Shown here piece after piece: positions 57,331 to 64,000 of a stretch of 64,000 nt of DNA. The stretch is taken from contig JAEBUN010000012.1 of assembly GCA_023014365.1 (NCBI GenBank), forward strand, positions 558,001 to 622,000. The letters run 5' to 3'. Each line of letters opens with the position of its first letter. The first letter of the stretch is position 1. Below the pieces are notes generated by a model, which was given only the letters and a program-made list of their open reading frames with translations, ran no database searches and was not told the origin of the DNA. The translations under genes and the position numbers were made by a program. This DNA comes from Lepiota brunneoincarnata. Lineage: Eukaryota; Basidiomycota; Agaricomycetes; Agaricales; Agaricaceae.

Positions 57331-58621
57331 TGGGTGTGGGTGTCTGTAGCGGTGTTGTGCCGCAAAATCATTTCATTTGTGAAATCACTAGCTAATATAG
57401 TAACTAACTCTCCATTACCAAATAATATCAGTATATGGCCATGGTCAGACACTGGGTGCGAGAGATTTAGAATACTATCTAAAATATGTGAAGGCAGACA
57501 TCTCAGAAACAGAACCAGAACACCCAGACAAGTAAAAGTGATGTTAACTAACTTATTAGTGATAAGGCTATGGAAGAATGACTCTGGTATGAATGTACCC
57601 GAGCATTGTATCTGATACCATGTTAACTAAGATATTAGTTAAGATACTCATGACTGCACAAAAGACCCATTTCCTCACCTCTGCCCTAGAAAGTGGACAA
57701 GTTGCAACACCTATGTCATCCAGATGGTACCTAGTCATAATAACAGGTCCAGGAGTGAATCTTGACAAAAGAATGTAGGGATTAGCTAATGCCCTGACAA
57801 GAATGTCCCCTTGGAACAGCTCTGATGGTATTGAAAGATAAAAGATCAGATGGGGGTATCCAAGAGGGTACTCAGGGACAGATGCTCCCTCATAGTAACA
57901 AAAGAGACCAGAAATGATGGACTAGAAAATAAAGATTGATAAGAATGAAACAAGCTAATTAAATTCTAATATTAGTTTACTGCCTGAAGGCTGTGGAAGT
58001 GAACTTTTAGGACATTAGGGTTGAGAACCTGGGTGTGGAGAATCCAAGAAAAAAATAAAAACCCTTAGATAAGAGTTAACAAGTAAACTTGCTAACCCAA
58101 CTGGCTGTGATATAAATAACCAGGCACTTAGGGAGCAAGTTCCTGAGAGCGAATTATGTTGCTGATATTGGAACTCCTAGAATGATGCTCCTAAATAATG
58201 AGGAGACAATAAAATGATGAAGCTGCAGGCTGTTTCAGGTATACCCATAAGTCAATTGTATATTGTTATAAAAACTTGTCTGGTAAATTTACATGGGAGG
58301 CAAGAAACCAACTTGCCTATTCCCCCCCCCTGATTGTATGGTTGATTAGGATAGGAATATAAAGCAATTTTTACACAATTTTCTTCATCATGGACCCCCA
58401 GAGACTTAAAGATTTTACTCGTTAACCAGACCCTTTGAAATGATTGAGATATATTGACAATCCTTCTGCTTGACTCAAGAACTGATCTGAGTTGCTTGCT
58501 CTTCTGTTCTAAGTAAAAGTTCACATAACTTCCGTTTCTTTGGGTTCCTCTTAGAGGCCTTGCCTCAGAAGGATAACCATTGAATTGTAGAGCTGTTAAT
58601 TGAGAAGCAAACAAGTACCTA
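57331..58621. other. CpG-poor transposon-derived sequence, no gene recognised
   Basis: Repeated GTTAACTAA/TATTAGT motifs near 57,541-57,565 and 57,621-57,645 look like degraded long-terminal-repeat edges. A 129-codon minus-strand frame (58,252-58,641) has no motif. Probably the 5' flank or LTR of the gypsy-like element, but its boundary could not be fixed. Confidence 0.4.
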
Positions 58622-58970
58622 CTAGGGCCTGTTGAAAACACTGTCCACTAGGTCTATCTAGTTAAAGATACTGACTGCAGGAGCTCACTAGAAGCCTGTC
58701 TGCTGAGTAGTATAAAGTTTTATTGCATTGTTCAGAAGCTGTAGTGTGCTAGGGCCCATTAGATAACACCATCCACTAGGCCGACCGACTTAAAGACACT
58801 TACTGCAGGAGCTTGTCAAAAGCCTGTCTCACTGGGTTAGTGTAAAGTTATAGTATTGTCAAGAGAAAGTGATGTAGTATGCATAGGGCCTGTTAGAAAC
58901 ACGTGTCTGGCTAGGTCTATGGAGGTTCACTGATTGTGAAGCTTGTGTTTTGCCTGACTTATTGAATCGT
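58622..58970. repeat. Degenerate tandem repeat, about three ~130-bp units
   Basis: Units start near 58,622, 58,749 and 58,881 with TAGGGCCTGTTAGAAAACAC-like sequence. They share a CACTAGGTC block, ACTGCAGGAGCT, AAAAGCCTGTCT and TATAAAGTT; the third unit is partial. Lies about 0.7 kb upstream of the gag-like frames. Confidence 0.75.
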
Positions 58971-59600
58971 GAAAGATATTAGTTACATATTATATAGTAA
59001 TGACCGTCACAAGTTCCCATTGTATTCAGATAGGACAACTGTCTGTCTAGTGGAGACTAGAGAATAACTTACCAAGACCCTAAAAACATTAGAATTGAAT
59101 ATATTTCTGAAGATCTGTGACAACCTCTCCCCCACGAACTTATAAAGTCAGAATTAGCAAACCTGTTAACAAACTTCATTTTTGATCTTGTAAAGTAATC
59201 TGCATTTCAGCAGATTGGCTACCCTTCCATCACTCATGTGACCAACACTTAGCTTTATGTTTATTTTCCCATGTTTCCCCTCTCTCACCTACAGCAGTAA
59301 ATACTGTAGATAGATACAAGGGCCGTTGAGGCCCATTTTGACTTGGACTCAGATTTATATGAAAATATGATTATTGATAACCATCACCTTTCATTTGTGT
59401 TAAGTTTCTAAGTGTGATGTGACTTGACTAGCTCATCTCATCATCACATATTTTGATGACCACTACTCTTGTATTCTCACTTGTACTTCAACAACTTGCT
59501 TCGTACCATCAACAATAGGATCCTCCTGGTCTGATCAACCAGGAATTCCTTCAGCGACCAAAGCTACTATCTACCTCCATCCAAAACCCACTCTACAAAC
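58971..59600. other. Leader region of the gypsy-like element
   Basis: Non-coding, CpG-poor. A TGTGACAACC at 59,116 resembles the start of an LTR or leader. No open frame with motif until about 59,650. Confidence 0.35.
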
Positions 59601-62600
59601 TCCTCCTTCGATGATGTCTGGCTACAATCTTTGAATGAGAGTGACAAGGAGTGCCTCAGGGTGTGGCTTCCTCAGCCCCCCAACAAAACTCAGGAGCTCA
59701 GGCTCCAATCAGATTAAAACCTGCTCAAAAGACTACCATACAGACCAGGGAGTCTGGAGGTGATGACCTCCTGCCTGAATCTATAGACCTATCTACCAAA
59801 GACAAAGGAAACAAAGAATTAGCTTCTAAAGAAATTTTATTGACTCACCCCAATGTGGGGGAGGTATCTGACAATGAACTTGAGCATGACAGGACAAAGG
59901 ATAAAAACACTAAAGATGCATTAGATTCAAATCATGCAGACAAGGAGGAAAGGCCAACCTCCACAGACTCAGACAATGAAACAGTCCCTAAACTCAGACA
60001 ACGGAACATCCAACAGAGGTTTAATTGAAACTTGAGAGCTAGATTGCTGAAGAATCTGGAAGTGAGATGAGTATAGATGATTCTCAAAGAAGCGATATTG
60101 CATACCTAGAGAGAAAAAGGGGAAACCTACTCTCTGTTGAGCAGGAAGCTTTAGTAACTCAAGCAATAGCACATATGTCCCCTGACAAAAGCAACCTTGT
60201 CATGAGGAGGAACCTAAATGTAATGACCCTTCACCCTGAAGTGAATGGGTCTGAAGATAATGAACAAGGAAAAGGAAAAACAACTGACCCCCGTAATTGG
60301 GGAACAGTGAACATACCGATAGAAGAACTTGATCCAAATGAACAACAAAAGGCCCTAGAGGCCTTCAGGAAAGTCAACCAAGATCAAACAAAAGGAGAAA
60401 AAACACATACTCACCATAAACATGGATCTCAAAGTGCCTCTGCCCCCATCTCAGAGGGGCTTTGTAACCATATTCAGAAAACAGTCTCTAAATTAAAGGG
60501 GACTAAAGAACCCTGCACAAACAAGAAAACAAGTTGAAGGGCAAATGAACATGGCTTACTCCCAATAAATCAAATCAATGCCAAAAGTTACCTTGGCTGA
60601 GCTTTTGAAAGCTCCAGGTCTCAAAACAAAGGGCTTCAAAGAAAACAATCCACAGGTCAAAGCAATAACTCTTCAGAGTTGCCATCTGAGTCATCCAATG
60701 GGTCCAGTGAAATAAGCAACCCTAGTGATTCTGATAACAGCCCTTCAGATGAAAGTTCAGATAATGACTCCCAGGGATCACCATCTTTGGGTGAAGACTC
60801 CAGTACAACTTACTCAGGAGGTTCACCTGAAGATAATGGATCAGTTTCCTTTGAAAGAACAAACAAATGTCATAGGAAACAACATACCATGAAGCCAAAA
60901 TTGCTCCTCAAGCCCATACCTCCTGAGAAGTACAATGGGGACCCAAATCCACAGGTGTTCCACTGTTTCATCACTCAAGTGACAGACTATGTGAGAGATG
61001 GAAAGGCCCCCAAGGATCAGCATGTGTCTATTGTCTCCAATTTTCTTACTGGGAAAGTGTATACATTTTACACTCATGAAGTGTCTATGAAAACTAAAAG
61101 ATGGAAGTTAGCCAAATCCTTCGAGGAACTGTTCAACTGCTGCTTTCCTACCAACTTCAAGGCTCAACAAAGGCGAAAATTAGAGAAATGCATCCAAGGA
61201 AACCGACCTGTAAAAGAATATGCCTCATTTTTGAATGAGCTGTTCATTACAATAGGTTACAACAACAAACGGTCTTGTGTCCACAAATTGTGGAATGGCC
61301 TCTGACTGGAGATCCAGAGTGCCTTCTGGAAGGAAAAATTAAATCCCAAGACATCATCATACAAATCTGTCCTTCAAGCTGCTGAATTGGAGGAAATAGC
61401 AGAGGCAGTGGTAAATGACGCTTGGTGGGAAAACTGCTCCAAGGGAAATCGAGGACATGAAAAGGGAAAAAGGGGCTCTCATGGATCTAGGGGACCTAGG
61501 TCTGGTCTCAATGAGAACAATGAGAAAAAGGGGGGACAGAAGAGTCATAGAGAATGAAATGCCTCACAAGGTTCATATGGGCAAAAGACCAACATTACAT
61601 CTGGCTTCAATTCCAACTGGCAACACAATTCTCAGGAAAAGTGAAACTTCAGAAAGAGACCCCAGAAAGGTGGAACAACCAGGGATGGACCCCAACGAGA
61701 ATGGAATCCTGAGGAAATGGACAAGCTATGTGCTGAAGGTCATTGTTTTAGCTGCAGTGAAGCTGGACATCAAGCATGACATTACCCAAGACGCACCCAA
61801 GTTTCATCATCCAGCAAAAATCCCCCTGGCCTATGTAGCCATAACATTGAACTATCCACCATCTGGGAAGCTGAAAACCTGTGAGAATTAGTAGAAACAA
61901 CTGAAACCTTGGAGACATTGAACATAGGAAGCCTAAGCTTCACGAATGACTCTGAAAACTTTGCAAGTGACTCCAAACTCTTTCCTGAAATTGTGGGGGA
62001 CTTTATATCCAGCAGTCTTGAAAACTTTCATGTCCTAGAATCCAATGAGATGATCAGGAAGTTAGATTCATGGAGAACACAGTGTAAATCTGCAGGAAAC
62101 ATAACTACCCTGAATTCAAGTGGACGAATTATCCCCCTTTCCAGCTATTACAGTGTAGCCCCCTTAACGGCAAGAGATCAGGTGAGGAGGATAATGAGGT
62201 TCTTTCACCAGCTCTTTGGAAGGTACAAAGCTCAAGTTGGCAACATTTTCCAAGTAAGGATCCTTGCAATCTTGAACTACTACACTCCTTATACAAATAA
62301 GGAGTGGAAAAGGGCATGAAGCCTTGAAGATGGACCTTGTTTTGAGGTAGTCAATCTAGACAACAATTTCTATCTGATTAAGGACAGGTGTCATCAATTC
62401 CAACTCAGGTTCAGAAAGGAGCATGCACAAAATTGGTCTCCTTTGAGCATAGCCCAGTATTACTGCTAGAAACTCTCACAAAGCAAGGGAGCTTGGATGG
62501 ACCCTTGGATAATGGACACTATATTATTCAAGCACTTCAGAGTTGAATGGGGGGATGCCTATCTTGACTATGCCACCTGGGTACTTAACTTGTGCTATGA

Positions 62601-62920
62601 ATTAACATGAAATGATAAACCTCAGATTTATATGAACCACCCACGGTTCGAGATGAAGCAAACCTCAGCCTCCAAGTATGTCATCTGAGACACAGTGACA
62701 CTTATGGAGAACAAAATATCGAGGCGGCTCTTAAGCAATCCAAACTTTGATCCTATTGGATGGGTTTGCAAGCATCTGGGAAATAAACCTCATGTAAGTG
62801 ATGAAGAATCTGAGGAGACTTTGCCTCACCTTGATTGGCTGTTTATGACCAAGAATGAAGAAGGTTTCCCAGCTATTGAGCTCAACACTCAGCAGGTACA
62901 GGCAGGAACTTACTCTTCAA
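59600..62920 (+). pseudogene. Ty3/gypsy-like retrotransposon gag and adjacent region, degraded and interrupted
   Basis: Fragments in changing frames share a plus-strand order. First come Gln/Lys-rich leader peptides (APIRLKPAQKTTIQTRESGG, 59,693 onward) and a Ser/Asp-rich segment. The retrotransposon gag core is next: LLLKPIPPEKYNGDPNPQVF, FITQVTDYVRDG, VSNFLTGKVYTFYTHEVSM, LFNCCFPTNFKAQQRRKLEK and VKEYASFLNELF. A zinc-knuckle relic follows (CFSCSEAGHQ, near 61,745). Then there is a conserved block before the expected protease: WMDPWIMDTILFKHFRVEWG, LNLCYELT, NPNFDPIGWVCKHLGNKPHV and LPHLDWLFMTKNEEGFPAIE. The sequence breaks at 62,921, exactly where a Tc1-like element begins. Many stops and shifts. 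Protease, reverse transcriptase and integrase are not in the window. Confidence 0.8.
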
Positions 62921-62922
62921 TA

Positions 62923-64000
62923 CAGTGACCCACAAAACTGTTCCAATGTTTTGTACTTTTGACTTAAAGTAGTAATAGCTCAGTAAATAAAATAGCCATA
63001 TTTGTGAATATATTTATAAACATAGCCAAATATGTCATATCTGACTCTGCAAAGTTGCATCATGTAATACTTCCAAATTAGGCAATTATGAATTTTGTAA
63101 TCATTTTAAGTCATTGGAACGGTTTTGTCAATGACATATTATACTAGGCTATCCTATTATTTCTAGTACTTAGAGTAGCCCCCCCTGGCTTTGAGTACAG
63201 CTGCTACTCTTCTAGGCATACTTTCAATTAACTTCTGACACTCAGAAGCTGGAATAGCATCCCACTCCTTTTCTACCCTCTGCCACAACTCCTCCATACC
63301 CTTGGGAGGAGATTCATACTCTCCCAACTTTCTCTTCACATATTCCCATAAGTGTTCAATGGGATTGAGGTCAGGTGACTGTGCTGGCCAGGTTAGGAGC
63401 CTAAAATGATTTTTTTGAAACCATTCTTTGGCCAGTGTACTCTTGTGTTTGGGGTCATTATCTTGCTGAAAGATAATATCTCGGGGTTTAAGCTTGTACC
63501 ACCGGAGACTCTTCTTCAAATCTTCCTCCAAAATTTGCACAAACAACTCTGCATCCATCCTTCCATCAATCCTCACTGCATAGCCTGGGCCATCCCACAG
63601 CATACAGCCCCAAACCATCACTGATCCTCCTCCATACTTCAGAGTTCCCTTGACCAATCTTTCACTAAGCCCCTCTCCCTTCTTTTTCCATCCCCACTTC
63701 CTCCCATCTGACCCCAAACAATTAATTTTGGTCTCATCAGACCATACAACCAGCTTCCAGTCCTCCATAGTCCAATGCTGGTGTGTCAGAGCAAAATCCA
63801 GCCTAGCCCTCCTATGCTTGTCAGAGAGTAAAGGCTTTTTTTGCTTGACTACAGCCTTCATTCCTGCCTGTTTGAGATGCCTTGCTACAGTCTGTGAAGA
63901 GACTGATGTCCCAATGATGGGAGCAAGAGATTTGGCTATATCTACAGCAGTTTCAGCCTTGCCAGCAGAGATAAGATGGATAGCATGCTGAATATTAGTG
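62923..64000 (-). mobile_element. Tc1/mariner DNA transposon (3' part, runs off the window)
   Basis: The end of the element begins CAGTGACCCACAAAACTG at 62,923, directly after a TA (62,921-62,922), the target dinucleotide of Tc1/mariner elements. It lies inside the gypsy-like coding region, so it is a nested insertion. The other terminal repeat is beyond the right edge. It includes the transposase frame at 63,163-64,000 and about 240 bp of AT-rich non-coding sequence. Confidence 0.85.
63163..64000 (-). CDS. Tc1/mariner transposase (partial, open to window edge)
   Basis: DD34E-type transposase that cuts and rejoins DNA at TA sites. In the minus-strand frame the window edge enters at a helix-turn-helix region (HAIHLISAGKAETAVDIAKS, SVSSQTVARHLKQAGMKAVV). 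The catalytic residues follow: first Asp in KLVVWSDETKINCLGSDGRK, second Asp in RDIIFQQDNDPKHKSTLAKE, and the Glu in WPAQSPDLNPIEHLWEYVKR (34 residues after the second Asp). The C-terminus ends KARGGYSKY, stop TAG 63,163. No stop or shift in about 279 codons, in contrast to the retroelements next to it. The true N-terminus and start lie outside the window. Confidence 0.93.
   Translation of the reverse strand, partial: TNIQHAIHLISAGKAETAVDIAKSLAPIIGTSVSSQTVARHLKQAGMKAVVKQKKPLLSDKHRRARLDFALTHQHWTMEDWKLVVWSDETKINCLGSDGRKWGWKKKGEGLSERLVKGTLKYGGGSVMVWGCMLWDGPGYAVRIDGRMDAELFVQILEEDLKKSLRWYKLKPRDIIFQQDNDPKHKSTLAKEWFQKNHFRLLTWPAQSPDLNPIEHLWEYVKRKLGEYESPPKGMEELWQRVEKEWDAIPASECQKLIESMPRRVAAVLKARGGYSKY

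Noticed and set aside
58252..58641. 129-codon minus-strand frame in the transposon block
   Set aside because: No motif, lies in CpG-poor non-coding sequence, and overlaps the start of the tandem repeats.

Overview
This is a eukaryotic window, and everything points to an agaricomycete fungus, most likely from the Rhizoctonia/Ceratobasidium group. Genes are broken by many short GT-AG introns (about 45-100 nt). Lineage-typical families are present: DUF6534 and DUF6535 membrane proteins, a small NACHT NTPase, a basidiomycete nucleotidyltransferase-like gene, and several single-pass Ser/Thr/Pro-rich membrane proteins. The organism name is an inference from gene content, not from a marker gene.

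Layout. (1) 1-6.0 kb: two tandem copies of a ~2.5 kb repeat, each holding a broken minus-strand DUF6534 gene. Copy A carries a 724-bp inverted-repeat element with a 9-bp target duplication, and copy B supplies the empty site. (2) 6.9-9.2 kb: a minus-strand NACHT gene decayed by at least four single-base frameshifts. (3) 10-22 kb: a multi-pass membrane protein, then a run of single-pass membrane proteins that includes a clear tandem duplication (12.4-13.9 and 15.9-17.2 kb), then a type I membrane protein with a signal peptide (20.1-21.9 kb) and tRNA-Val(UAC). (4) 24-52 kb: the gene-rich, conserved core. It holds MRS2 (mitochondrial Mg2+ channel), a nucleotidyltransferase-like gene, calcineurin A, UNC-50, a WW-domain protein, PIG-A/GPI3, an alpha/beta hydrolase, another single-pass membrane protein, a DUF6535 gene, RNA polymerase III subunit C17 (RPC17/CRCP) and a lineage-specific gene. 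Most of these reconstruct cleanly across introns. (5) 52.2-64 kb: a transposon block. A full-length Ty1/copia element (LTRs, CTCAA target duplication) splits a host exon. It is followed by a degraded Ty3/gypsy-like gag region, which is itself interrupted at a TA by a Tc1/mariner element whose transposase reading frame is open to the window edge.

The sharpest large-scale signal is compositional. From about 52.3 kb onward CpG nearly vanishes (none in 54,001-54,240, against 13 in 37,141-37,260). The copia polyprotein carries 11 in-frame stops, 8 TGA and 3 TAG and no TAA, as expected from cytosine deamination at CGA and TGG codons. The core genes belong to separate housekeeping routes (Mg2+ import, calcium signalling, GPI-anchor synthesis, Golgi trafficking, Pol III transcription) and do not form one pathway. 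I saw no clearly new multi-gene system. The most unusual content is the decaying duplicated membrane and NACHT families and the nested, CpG-depleted transposon block.
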